Assembly: GCA_002197995.1 (NCBI GenBank)
Contig: NGZR01000005.1
Location: 4,898,001 to 4,962,000, forward strand
Length of the DNA stretch: 64,000 nucleotides
Reading direction: 5' to 3'
Source: Gaeumannomyces sp. JS-464
Lineage: Eukaryota > Ascomycota > Sordariomycetes > Magnaporthales > Magnaporthaceae
Position 1 is the first letter of the stretch. Each line of letters starts with the position of its first letter. A program made the translations under genes and the position numbers. The notes below the pieces were generated by a model that saw only the letters and a list, made by a program, of their open reading frames with translations, searched no databases and was not told where the DNA came from. This document shows, piece by piece, positions 52,846 through 63,886 of the stretch.

Positions 52846-55333
52846 TTATTTTGGCGGTGTCGGCAGGGCGGGCCACTTGTCCAGCACGACGGGCTCACCC
52901 GCGATGGTGAACTCGGCCGTGGCGAGCACAGGCTCGTCGATCTGGACCTTGTAGGTGCCAGGGTACAGGACGGTGTTGCCGCTCTCGCCGTGGCGCGCAA
53001 TGTCGCCGAGCGTCCAGGCCAGGTCGGCTTCGGCGCGGCCGCCGGGGGATAGCCCTTAGGCGCGCGTACGCGGCCAGGGTCTTGATGGGCCGCGGGTGCG
53101 GGCCGTAGTCGCCCGACACGAAGGCCAGCGCCACGTAGTCGCTCGTGCGCCTGCCGACGTTGGCGACCGTGACGCGCAGCGGCGGCAGCGCGCACCGCTC
53201 CGGGTGCGGGTCCCTGCACGCCTCGAGCAGCGACGAGGTGCTCGGGCCGCCCGCCAGCGCCGGGGGCACGGCGACCTCGGGCGTGAAGTTTGTGTAGTGC
53301 AGGCCGAAGCCGAAGGGCTGGACGGGCGTCGGGTACCAGCGGTACGTGCGCCCGGGGCTCGACGCCGACGGGCGCAGCGTCATGTCCGTCATGGCCACCA
53401 GGCCCGTGTAGTTGGCCGGGTACTGCGTCACGGGCAGGCGGCCCGCGGGGGCCGCGGCGCCCGACAGCAGCTGCATGACGGCCGGCCCGCCGTCCTGGCC
53501 CGGCCAGCTGGCCCACAGGATGGCGTTGACGCCCTTGTTGGCCAGCAGCGGCGTGTCGTCGAGCTGGTCGCCCATCTGCACCACCACCAGCGGCTTGCCC
53601 AGCCCCGCGAGCTTCCCGACCAGGGCGAGCTGCGCCGCCGGCCACTCGAGGCTCGTGCGGTCCTTGTTCTCCCCGGCGGCCGTCTCGTCCAGCCCGCCAA
53701 AGTAGACGACGTAGTCGGCCCCCTGGGCCGCGGCGAGAGCGGGGGCGGTCCAGTTGTCGTTGGCCGCGGCGTGCTGCAGCACCGGCCCGCCGGCCGTCGC
53801 GACATCGAGCCCCATCTGCCGCGCCGCGTAGGCCGGCGTGTGCAGGTACGCGGCCGTGCCGCTGTAGCCGCCCCTGAGCTTGTTTGGGGCGTCGGCCCAG
53901 AAGCCGACCATGGCGACCTTGGGGCGCGGGACTTCTTCAGATCTCTTCTTCTTGTTCTTCTTGTTCTTCTTCCCCTTGCACTTGCCGCCGCCCAGGCGCA
54001 GGGGCAGGGTGCCGTCGTTCTTGAGCATCACGATGCCCTCGACGGCCGACTGCAGCGACAGGCTCTGGGCCGCGGGCGCGTTGACGTCGGCCCACCCGAC
54101 GCGGGCGAACGAGGACGAGTTGCCGTCAAAGTAGCCGACGCGCACGAGCGCCTCGTACAGGCGCAGCAGCGCGCGGTCCATGGTGCTCTCCTTGAGCAGG
54201 CCGCGGGCGTAGGCGCCGGGGATGTCGGACGACCCCGTGTACTCGCAGCTCGTGTCCATGCCGGCTTCGAAGCACAGCGCGGTGCCCTCGGCGTTTGTGG
54301 CGGCGTACTTGTGGCCCGTGGACACGTCGAGCACGGCCTCGCAGTCGGACGTGACGTAGTTGTTGTGCTCGGTCCAGCCCCAGTGCTCGCGCAGGACCGT
54401 GTTGAGGAGGTAGTCGTTTGCGCAGCTGGGCACGCCGTTGACGGCGTTGTAGGCGCACATGATGGACCCGACCTTCGAGTCGCGCGCGCACTGCTGGAAC
54501 GGCATCAGGTAGTACTCGGCCAGGTCCTGCGCCGAGATGCGCGCGTCAAAGTCGTGCCGCGACGTGCCGTTCCAGTCCTCAAAGTCGTTGGCCGCGTAGT
54601 GCTTGCACGTCGACACGATCCTGCGCTCCTTGCCCGGGTGCGGGCCCTCGAGCCCCTTGATCATGGAGGCGGCGTACCGCTTGATGCGCAGGATGTCCTC
54701 TCCCGGCGTCTCGGACCCGCGGCCCCAGCGCGGGTCCTTGAACGGGTTCACGTTGGGCGTCCAGTAGTCGAGCCCGGACCAGCGCGCGTTGCCAAAGGCG
54801 CGCGACTCGGTCCCGACGACGTCGCCGATCCGCTCGATCAGTGAGTCGTCGAACGACGCCGCCAGCAGCACCGGCATCGGGAACGACGTCGACGAGTTGA
54901 AGTCGCCCGGCCCGCTGCGGAACTGCGTCCCCGGCGCGTACGCCACGCCGTGCAGCGCCTCGCTCCACCAGTTGTACTTGGGCAGGCCGATGCGGGCGGA
55001 CCCGTTGGACTTGCTGGTTCGCTTTCGTTTCAGCAACCCCTCCTCTTTAAAGCTGTAGATATAGGTGGATATGTGCCGGCGGAATAGGTAGTTGGACAGA
55101 CAAAACAAGACATACCTGATCAGGTTCTGCATCTTCTCCGTCACGTTCAGCGCGGCCACGAGCGCCGCCGCGCGCTCAGGGGGCGACAGGCTCTGGTCGC
55201 ACACCTTGTTGGAGGCCAGCAGCCCGCCCATGCAGTCCGGGAACGGCTCAAAGGGCGCCGACTTGTGCGATTGGGCGACGGCGCCGCCCGCCGCCGCCAC
55301 CGCCGCCGCGATCCAGACCTCCTTCGCCCTCAT
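52846..55333 (-). CDS. Glycoside hydrolase family 3 beta-xylosidase, secreted
   Basis: Resembles fungal GH3 xylan 1,4-beta-xylosidases, which release xylose from xylo-oligosaccharides outside the cell. Exons (minus strand) are 55116-55333 and 52846-55013. The 102-nt intron begins GTATGT and its removal rebuilds NLISKSNGSARIGLPKYNWW. A signal peptide (MRAKEVWIAAAVAAAGGAVA) precedes the GH3 N domain. The nucleophile Asp is in YVTSDCEAVLD (about residue 296), and KHYAANDFE and FKDPRWGRGSETPGEDI are family blocks. The C terminus holds the GH3 C domain and a fibronectin-III-like domain. An unusual lysine-rich insertion (CKGKKNKKNKKKRSEE) splits the link between domains. The frame shifts at a G5 run (53044-53048), after which GGRAEADLAWTLGDIARHG and the expected C terminus continue to the stop. 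An alternative start at 55384 would give a longer leader. Confidence 0.9.
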
Positions 55334-56237
55334 GGCGGGCCAGCTCAGGGCGAGGGAGAGCAGCACCAGACAGGTGACGAGCACTTGCTTCGAGCGGCGT
55401 CCGGTCAGGAGGGGATCACGCAGATGGCCTCGGAGGGGAGCGTAAGGCGGAGGGAAGCAGCCACTCCCTTTCGAGGATGCACCCGTTTTTCATACATCTT
55501 TTTTTCTTCTCTCTTCTTTTACCCCCTCGGCTCTTTGCACTTTATACTGACAGAGTATAGATGGGACTTACTCGCGAGGGCGTCTTGTTCGCAATCTTGA
55601 CTCTCCCCGCAGTGTCGTTGCCCACCACGTTTTAGCCGGCACGGCGGGCAAAACAGAAGCATCCGCCCGATTGGGGCGCATCTTTTGTACTATAGCAAAC
55701 ATGCCGGCCGAGCCACCAGGGCCCCCGCGAGGAGCAGTGGTCGATGCGTTCAGGCTCCATCCAGCGCCCTGCCTTGCCCGCAAATCCCGCCAGATCGAAG
55801 CATCTTTCGCGGCCTTCATCTGCGCTGGGCACAGCAAGACTAGGCTTGTTTGGATGGTCGGATGACCCTGTTCCCCGTCGTCCAACTCCAACCGGGCCGC
55901 CGCCAGGACGCCGGTTATTCGCTGCTTCCCCGCTCGCCATGCCCCTCACGGACGGTACGTTGCAGTGCATTTTGCCCCTGGGAGGGGAACCCGGCTCACC
56001 GATCCGGATCGGACGGCTATATTGCGCCCTGGCCGTCCTCGCTTCGGGCCCCTTAATGTCTAGTATGGGATAACAAGCTCCGCAAAGAAAACAATGTCTG
56101 AATCACCCGACGGATATTATTATCTCAACACGAACCAAACCGGATCCGAACGACCGAGATACCTTCACCAGTAAGAACATTGACGACAAAAGAGCCTCCG
56201 ACATACCAAACCTCGCTATGCTTCTCCAACCTTCTTC
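55334..56237. other. Intergenic spacer, promoter of the GH3 gene
   Basis: About 900 bp with T-rich sequence near 55498-55530. No gene is seen. It carries the 5' flank of the xylosidase and the 3' flank of the acetyltransferase. Confidence 0.4.
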
Positions 56238-57410
56238 TCAACACCAGCAGTAGTAGTAATTATCCTCCCAAACCATCTTGGCCGTGCTCAGCCCTCCACG
56301 CCACCGAAAGCTGGGGAGCGAGCCGTCCCTCTGCTTGAAGACGACCCTGACGTCATTGGCATAGGCGTTGCTCGTCGCCTTGATACCAGACGTCGTTGTC
56401 TCGTCCGGGTTCCACACGGCCACGGCCCCGAGCCCCCATTCGGACGCCTCCGCGACGGCGGCGCCCAGCAGGGCCCAGACGTGGTCGACTCGCCGAGCCT
56501 CCGACTCGGGCTGGGTCGTGACGATGCGGAGCACCGTGAGTTGTTCCTTTTTCCAGTCCCGCTCCCAGATGATCCAACTCTTGCCGTCCGTCGTCGCGGC
56601 TCCCCGGCGCTGAATCTCGCGGCCAAAGAGGGCGCGCGCGAGGTAGTCCTCCCGCGCAAGCTGCGAGTTTATCTGTGCGTACGTGGGTGCGAAGGCGAAG
56701 TGGGCCTTGCCATCCGGCTGCTGCCGGCGCATCCGGGCCTTGAGGTCGTCAACGTCGAGCTTGCACAGCCGCTCGAGCTCGCCACGGCACTCGATCCACC
56801 GCGTCTTGACGTCGCAGCACGTGTCCGACTTGAGCTTCCTGCTCCGGCTCAGCAGGTTCAGCCGGGCCTCGCTGTGGGGGAACACGGCCCAGCCAAGCAT
56901 GGAATAGTACGATTTCCCGATGTCGCTGTACAGCGCCGAGCCCGTCGCTCCCTCGCTGTCCATGACTTCCTGCAGCTTCTGCAACATTAAGCTGGCCATG
57001 CCGAGCCGGCGATATTTGGGGTTGGTGTAGACGCTGGCTATGCCGTACGCGAGATGCTCGGCTATCTGGTCGTCGTCCTTGGTCACCGTGCTGCCGTTCG
57101 TGACGCTCCCATTCACGGGGCTTTCGGGTTCGCGCACGAAGAGCGTTTTCCGGAAGCTTTCGCAGCTGGCCACAACTTCGAGCGGCTTCCCTCTGAAGTA
57201 CAGCGCCCAGAACCTGCACCCGCCATCCCTTGCCATCTCGATGCGGGACAGGGCCTCATTGGCCTCCAGGTACTGTTCCTCCGTCAGTGGTTTGGCCCAC
57301 GTGTCGCTGCTGAGGTGCCAAGAAACCACTCTCTGTTCGGGAGTTGCCTCGGCGAAGATAATATCCGAGGCGGATATCTCCGTCGGCGTCGACGGCGCGT
57401 TGTCGCCCAT
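56238..57410 (-). CDS. Lyc1-like GNAT N-acetyltransferase
   Basis: GNAT-fold protein similar to yeast LYC1-type acetyltransferases; Lyc1 of Yarrowia acetylates L-lysine. From the ATG at 57410 it has 390 residues, about the family length, and no introns. The acetyl-CoA-binding segment is VYTNPKYRRLGMASLMLQKL, with the R-x-x-G-x-A core in slightly altered form. SALYSDIGKSYYSMLGWAVFP is typical of this subfamily. The C-terminal half (FAPTYAQINSQLAREDYLAR and later WALLGAAVAEASEWGLGAVAVWNPD) is a second degenerate GNAT-like lobe. The substrate is inferred by family only. Upstream codons are open but contain no ATG. Confidence 0.88.
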   Translation of the reverse strand: MGDNAPSTPTEISASDIIFAEATPEQRVVSWHLSSDTWAKPLTEEQYLEANEALSRIEMARDGGCRFWALYFRGKPLEVVASCESFRKTLFVREPESPVNGSVTNGSTVTKDDDQIAEHLAYGIASVYTNPKYRRLGMASLMLQKLQEVMDSEGATGSALYSDIGKSYYSMLGWAVFPHSEARLNLLSRSRKLKSDTCCDVKTRWIECRGELERLCKLDVDDLKARMRRQQPDGKAHFAFAPTYAQINSQLAREDYLARALFGREIQRRGAATTDGKSWIIWERDWKKEQLTVLRIVTTQPESEARRVDHVWALLGAAVAEASEWGLGAVAVWNPDETTTSGIKATSNAYANDVRVVFKQRDGSLPSFRWRGGLSTAKMVWEDNYYYCWC

Positions 57411-58295
57411 GTCGACTTGGGGTTGGTGATCACCGGAGTGTGACAAATGCAGGCAATTTTGCTTCTGGGGATCGGGAGAGACCCGAGCGTTATTATAGCT
57501 TGGCTAGGAGAGCGGTGAGCGTCGATTCATGAGAGGGTCGCCGAAGGCGGAAGCGTGTGGGCAGCCTCGGATTCTCCGTAATGCGAAAAGGGATACAAAT
57601 CACGGGGCGGATAGTGTGCTCCAGTCTCCCCAAGCCAAGCGTCTGCCAATGGATAGATCTCCTCCGATGCAGAGTCCGGAGAGGGATATGCGGTTGGATG
57701 GTCAGATATCTTAGGGGACAACGAAAGGGCGGCGCTATAAGAGGGGTCTTGCATGTGGACCGCCCCAGATCTCGCTCTCGCGGCATGGCTCGGGGCGTCA
57801 ATGCATGCAAGCCCAACGAAGGACTAAGACCAGACGACATACAGGCCGGCGAAACAAAAGAAAACAGCGCCAGAATTCGACTCTCCATCACAAGATAGGC
57901 GACAAGGGCGATATGAAGTGCAGATTGAGATGCATGGCGAGCAGCAGGGCATAAAAGAGCGACGATGCTTACCTTGGGCTGTCGTGAGTACGGGCTCTAG
58001 CGAATAGGTGAGCAAGCCACGAAGCTTGTTGGGGCTCGTGACAATGCCAAGGTGAGTCTTGGCAGTGCAGAGATGAGGGCGGCTTTTGTCTCGACGAGGC
58101 AAAGGCGGTTGGCAGAAGACCCCTCAGGCACGCCCAGCTGTCGAGCTCGTCCTCCATCAAAAAGGGCGCACACGGAGGGAGGGGTGCAGGCAGGAGGCGT
58201 GCGTTGGCTCCGGCCTGGGATTCGCAGACGTGCGGCAGCCATCGAATGCCCGTCACCTCGATTCCTCCGTGGGGGTCAGCCGCAGTCTGGTATCA

Positions 58296-58338
<43 letters not shown>

Positions 58339-59302
58339 CACATGCCATGATCCCCGCTAGCGCCGCCTCATTCCCACGCATGCCCGCCCGCCCGCCCGCT
58401 CTCTGCTTGGTCCGTCCAGCATTACGTGACAGCCTTAGTGATGCGAAGGTTGTGGAAGATATCCACGAACGCCCCATGCATCATCCGTGGCGGCGGGGTG
58501 GTTGGTTGGCCAGGTGGGGATGGAGGTGAGAGAGTCGGCTGGCCTTTGCGAGCGGTTTCGTCTGCGAGATGGTGCACCAAGATGGGAGGACATGTCAGTC
58601 GGGGGATCCAAGGCCCGCCAGATGACCTCAGCATTGTCACGATTCATCAATCGCCCGCGATCGGAGGTGAGGCCAGCGAGGGAGAATTGGATTGTATTCC
58701 TGGCTGTGACACTGGAGGACTATGAAGAGACGTGTGGTAATGCGGCCAAGGTAGGCGGCCGCCCGGTAAATTGAGATTTTTCTTTTTCCTCGTGTGACTG
58801 GCCTCTGTTGTTTGTCCTCTGCCCAGACTGGGCTGGGTTGATGAAAAAGACGCAGGTGGAGGCGCTGAAGGCGGTAGTCAACTCACTAGGTACAGCCCGA
58901 AGGCGAAATCCAAAGAGCCAGGGCCGCCCCCCAAATGCCTGTCCTCACTGTGGCTTGACCACCCCAGCCCAGCCACGTCCGCAAACCCGCCGCACAAAGC
59001 GGGGCTGAGGCCAGCCGAGCAGGGCAGCAGCCAAATTCATTGCCCTAAACAAATTTCGCCCTCGCACCAAAACGACTGGGTGTCCAGCAGCCATCCAGCG
59101 TTGCGACCGCGACCCGAACTTCAAGTCAACCCACTCACCAAATTCCCAGCCGAGCAATTACGAATGTGAGTTTTCCCTTGATACATCACGACACCTCCAG
59201 CAACGCCCGCCCAACGACCCGGATCGCGCCAGCAACCCTCGCCGCGGCCCTCCACAGACCCCGTCCGCTCACTTTCCACTCCTTTCCCAGATCACCGCCA
59301 AA
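57411..59302. other. Intergenic region of about 1.9 kb with eL14 promoter and 5' UTR
   Basis: No coding gene recognised. It holds a CAG repeat at about 58297-58342. Close to the eL14 gene a likely 5' UTR intron runs from GTGAGT at 59170 to TTCCCAG at 59290, only 12 bases before the ATG. Confidence 0.45.
58297..58342. repeat. CAG trinucleotide microsatellite
   Basis: About 15 CAG/CAA units in a row in non-coding sequence, interrupted by two CAA units at the ends. Confidence 0.9.
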
Positions 59303-60025
59303 ATGGGTGAAGCCTCCGTCGTCGCCTCCAAGTGGCGCCTGGTCGAGGTCGGCCGCGTCGTCCTCCTGAACGAGGGCCCCAACGCCGGCAAGCTGGCCAC
59401 CATCGTCGAGATCATTGACCACAAGCGCGTACGTGCCTCTGTACCCCTATTCCCCGGAGTCTCTCCGTTGCGATATACACGCTCCCCGGATAGCCATGGC
59501 GCGGAGGTGGCATTGCATTGGCTGTACCAGGGTGGAAAGCAAGAGGCGGAATTGGAATTGGCAGAGGCAGAGAGGGCAGAAGGAGAAGACAGCAATCACA
59601 ATGAACCGCCAGTCCCGCCACCGAAATCGGGGGAGCGTGGCAAGCCACGCACAAACACGCAAGACACGACAGGGCGGTGAATTAACAAGCGACGGTTATC
59701 CCGAATACAGGTTCTGGTCGACGGCCCCTCCTCAGACTCTAGGCTCGCCGTGCCGAGACAAGCGGTCTCGCTGAGCCACGTCCTCCTGTCACAGCACGTG
59801 ATCGAGAACCTGCCCCGCGGCGCCCGGACAGGAGCCGTCAAGGCTGCGTGGGAGAAGGCCGAGATCGACTCGAAGTGGAAGGCCACCAACTGGGCCAAGA
59901 AGCGGGAGCGAAACGAGCTGAGGAGCAACCTGACCGACTTCGACCGCTTCAAGGTCATGCGCCTGCAGAAGCGTGCCCGCTTCGAGGAGCGCAAGTCGCT
60001 GGCCAAGATCAAGGCGACTGCGTAA
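59303..60025 (+). CDS. RPL14: 60S ribosomal protein eL14 (L14)
   Basis: Structural protein of the large ribosomal subunit. Exons are 59303-59428 and 59711-60025, giving 146 residues, the usual size. Exon 1 encodes the KOW-like block ending [20 protein letters not shown]. Exon 2 begins [20 protein letters not shown] and includes the C-terminal basic region ([20 protein letters not shown]). The intron starts GTACGT and ends ATACAG. A second, upstream intron in the 5' UTR (59170-59290) is suggested by clean sites. The gene starts a run of translation and energy genes on the same strand, which are not an operon. Confidence 0.96.
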
Positions 60026-61160
60026 AGGCACACCAACAACAACCAACAGTTTGGCGCGCTCTTACGACGATCGACTTTGATTTTTATTTTTATTTTCGGC
60101 GGCTTTGTTGCGGGTTCAAGGGGGCGAGCAGTGGATGATAAACGGGGCAAGCGAGAGAAGACGATTGTGGCATCCGGCGGTTTTTCGGTTGCGGACAACG
60201 GCTTTCTCTGCAATGGATTGCATGATCATTTTCCAACGGCATCAGGGCTACTGCGATTCCTTTGCTTTTTTCGGGAAGACCATGTAAAGCCACGCATTTC
60301 AAAACGTGGGCGTGGCGCGGCGTAAAAATGAAACGGAAATCCAAAGGCATACATGGGCAACCAAGAAGACGGCGATGATGAGGCCGGTGATGTGATGGCT
60401 ACAGGCCGAGGTGTCTACCGACCGGGTGTCTAGCTCAGACCTGATCGCCTACCGACCTAGCTAGCTGGATGGAATCATGGCGGCCGCCGCGATACCTCGC
60501 ATGGCCGGGACGGGGCAGGCGAATCGGGCATGGAGAGGAAACCTGGATGGAGGACTGGCTTCGGTAGTGTCTAGCACCCTCGGCGTTCAAAAAATCAAAT
60601 CTTTACTTGGGCGCATCTTCACCTCGTTACTCCCGTCTCAACAAACAGACGCGTTATGATCAAAAGTCCCTCGAACCAGGCATACGGGGCTGTGGTGCAG
60701 CCTCGCCGTCATCGGGAGTCGTCTCCAGGTGCCGTGCAGGGCTCGCTCGAGTTTCCGTTTTAGGTTTAGCGCATTGACCACAAGCCCTACCAAGGCGAGG
60801 TGGGCGGTTTTTTCACTGGGGCCCGAATTGCCCCCCATTGAAGTGTGCGCAACACCAGAAGCCCGCCCGCATTTGAGAGATTCATCGTCGCAAAGCAAAC
60901 TAACATACGGCGGGTAGATTTAGTAAATTTCTTGTGAGTTGATATCCCCTGCGAATCCTTATCGCGACTTGCCGGCCTCCTCTTGCCGTTCCTCCGATTT
61001 TACATCTTTCTGCTTTTGACAAAAGCATTTGTGGACTGAGCAGCTTCTGAGTCGCGCAAGTGTGCGCCCTCCTCTGCAGCCATTTTTTCCCCTCTACACC
61101 ATTCAATTTCTAGAGCTGACTGTCCCCGTCGTTTTTTCGAACCCGGAAGCTTTGCTCAAA
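60026..61160. other. Intergenic spacer, promoter of NAC alpha
   Basis: About 1.1 kb with T-rich sequence shortly after the eL14 stop (60073-60097). No gene is recognised. The last 150 bp before the next ATG are C/T-rich. Confidence 0.4.
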
Positions 61161-62058
61161 ATGGCCAACCCACGAGTCGAGGAGCTCCCGGACGAGGAGC
61201 CCAAGAAGACCACCGTCGAGGAGCACGACGATGACAGCAGCTCCGACTCGGACGGCGATGAGGGCGAGACCAGCCTGCCCGCGGGCTCGACCGCCGTCAT
61301 CCACTCCCGCAACGAGAAGAAGGCCCGCAAGGCCATGGAGAAGCTGCACCTGATCCGCGTCGACGGCATCACCCGCGTCACCCTGCGGCGGCCCAAGAAC
61401 GTGAGTGGGAGAGCGCCCCGATGAGTGCGGGGTGGGGGGATGGATGCGGGCTGGGGTCCATTATCCCATGCCCAAATCGGGAAGCCTGGCAATACGCGAC
61501 AGGCTATCCACCAAACCCGTCTCCCCTCCCTCGCTCGACAATACACAAAGCTGCGCATGCGTCCGGGCGGCCCCTGACGGTTTTTATGCAGATCCTCTTC
61601 GTCATCAACAACCCCGAGGTGTACAAGTCGCCCAACAGCGGCACCTACATGTAAGCTCCTGTGGACTCTTGGCTGTCGGTGCCATGCACCAACCATGGTG
61701 GGCCACGACACTAACATGCCTGTCTTCGCCCGACAGCGTCTTCGGCGAGGCCAAGATTGAGGACCTGAACGCCTCGGCCCAGGCCGCTGCCGCCCAGCAG
61801 CTCGCCCAGCACGGCCACGACCACGACCACGCCGGCGGCCACAGCCACGGCGAGTCCAGCAAGGCCGTCGAGGCCGACGCCAAGAAGGAGGAAGAAGAGG
61901 AGGAGGACGATGACGAGGAGGTCGACGCGGAGGGCATCGAGGACAAGGACATTGAGCTTGTCATGACCCAGGCCGGCGTCTCGCGCACCAAAGCCATCAA
62001 AGCCCTCAAGGAGAACGATAACGACATAGTCAACTCCATCATGGCCTTAAGTGTCTGA
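61161..62058 (+). CDS. EGD2: Nascent polypeptide-associated complex subunit alpha
   Basis: Ribosome-exit chaperone subunit that pairs with NAC beta (Egd1) and shields nascent chains from wrong targeting to the ER. Exons are 61161-61400, 61592-61650 and 61737-62058, giving 206 residues. Donors are GTGAGT and GTAAGC; splicing restores [20 protein letters not shown] followed by [10 protein letters not shown]. The NAC domain spans about residues 50-120 ([20 protein letters not shown]). The C terminus is a UBA domain ([19 protein letters not shown]...IVNSIMAL). Between them lie a His/Asp-rich stretch ([14 protein letters not shown]) and an acidic run, both common in fungal versions. Confidence 0.96.
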
Positions 62059-62724
62059 TGAAGGGGCGGAGGAGCGCTGTCGGGCTGTCTCTTTTTGTGC
62101 GGGACGCGACCATGAATGACACGGTCACAACCTCTGCGGATGCCATGTCTGTTTGGCGGACAGGGATCATATCCTAGCGGTGGACAAAAAGGACAGGGCT
62201 CTACAGGGCTCTACAGTGCTCGGCTTTGAGTGCTTGGTGTAGGAGGTTATCACAGCAAAAAGTAAAGAGCACATCAGGAACAGAAATGGAATATCTGTCT
62301 GGGACGACTGTTGAGAGTGCATCCCCGTGATTACCGTACCCGTGACTGCAAACCTCTGGGAGACTGTGGCTCTAATGCTATGCCATGCCGCTTGTTGCGC
62401 TTTTGCCTAGAACAGAAGAAAGGAAGAATACAGCAGATTCATGCACGCGCCAGTCAATCCACGGCTCAGAATACAGCAATAGCGTGGCTGAAATACACCT
62501 AGCCTGTTTGGCATGTGGCTTCAGGATGCTTCTGTTCGGGCTGAGTCACGTGTTGGCGTCATGACCAAAGCCACGTGATCTGGGCGGATGGAACCGGGCT
62601 AGGCTGGTTGGGGGGTTTCCAACTTTGCAGGGAGGAGTTCGGCATACATGGCGACCACCAGCCAGCGACCTCAACCTTTCAAATCTCCACTCCTTCAAAC
62701 TCGCAAAAACACCTAACCGCTAAA
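62059..62724. promoter_or_regulatory. Intergenic spacer with paired CACGTG boxes upstream of ATP7
   Basis: Two CACGTG E-boxes lie at 62547-62552 and 62572-62577, 150-180 bp before the ATP7 ATG. A short direct repeat GGGCTCTACA occurs near 62195-62215. No gene is visible. Confidence 0.4.
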
Positions 62725-63662
62725 ATGGCCGCAGTAAGTTCCCCGTGCCGATTGACGAGCTGGCCGGCCGGTCCGGGCCGTCAATGGCAATCCGTTGCCC
62801 GCGCTCAAACAGCCCTCTGTGACCCTCTCTGGGGAGCAAACCCCGGGGCCCGCTGAGCCAATTTTCGACAGCCAGCATGACTGACCCTCTCTCTCTCTCT
62901 TTCATCGGAATGAAAACAGCGAAGCGCAGCCCTCAAGATCGATTGGGCCCAGGTCACGACCTCACTCGGCCTGCGCGGCCAGACGGTGGCGGCGCTGCAC
63001 GCCTTCAAGAAGCGCAACGACGACGTGCGGCGCAAGGTGCAGCAGCTGTCGGAGCAGCCGACCACGGTCGACTTTGCCCACTACCGCGCCGTGCTCAAGA
63101 ACCGGGCCGTCGTGGACGAGATCGAGAAGCGCTTCGCGGCCTTCAAGCCCGCCACGTACGACGTCTCGCGCCAGCTCAAGGCCATCGACGCCTTCGAGGT
63201 CGAGGCCGTCAAGAACGCAGAGGCCACAAAGACCCAGGTCGACCTCGAGCTCAAGGACCTACAGGCCACGCTCAAGAACATTGAGGAGGCCAGGCCGTTT
63301 GACGAGCTCACTGTCGTACGTTTTTCTTCTACGCCCATGCCGCGATGCTGTCGTGTTGCTGCTTTACGAGAGCTTCTTCGGCCATTGCTTGGCTCGAAAG
63401 CGGGGAAGGCTGGAAGAGGAAGAAGGAAATCACAATGGCAGCGAGAATCACGATTGCTGATGTCTACTGTCATAAATACAGGAGGAGGTTGCCACCGCCG
63501 AACCCTCGATCGACGAGAAGACCTCCAAGCTGGTCTCCAAGGGCCGCTGGACCGTTCCTGGATACAAGGCAAGTCCTCCCCTCTTTTGCTCCTCCTCCTC
63601 CACCTTTGCCCTCATACTGACTCCCACCGCAGGAGAAATTCGGCGACCTGTCGGTGCTATAA
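62725..63662 (+). CDS. ATP7: Mitochondrial ATP synthase subunit d
   Basis: Peripheral-stalk subunit of mitochondrial F1Fo ATP synthase. Four exons: 62725-62733, 62920-63315, 63482-63568 and 63633-63662, for 173 residues. Exon 1 codes only MAA. Exon 2 gives [20 protein letters not shown] and the coiled stalk region ([20 protein letters not shown]). Exon 3 gives [20 protein letters not shown] and exon 4 gives EKFGDLSVL. The third intron uses a GC-AG pair: exon 3 ends TACAAG and the intron begins GCAAGT. No other donor keeps frame as well. The length and the C-terminal [16 protein letters not shown] wording match fungal Atp7. Confidence 0.95.
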
Positions 63663-63886
63663 GCAACTCGACCTCGCTCTTCTTCCCTTTGTGTACTCTA
63701 GCATTGTAGATAGGCGAATCGAATCCGGCCAACCCGTTGTAAAAGCTGCAATTAGTCACGTCCCGATCTGGCACTGGCGTACTGATTATCGGGGAGAACA
63801 TAGCCGCGCATTGGCATCGCTCCCTTTGCTCTATACTGCATGTATGACGGGGGGTATCCATCCGTTTATTAACACAAGGAGGCAAT

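Noticed and set aside
53096..54844. 582-codon open frame on the plus strand
   Set aside because: It is antisense to the GH3 xylosidase, whose motifs and signal peptide are clear. GC-rich codon bias leaves long mirror frames open.
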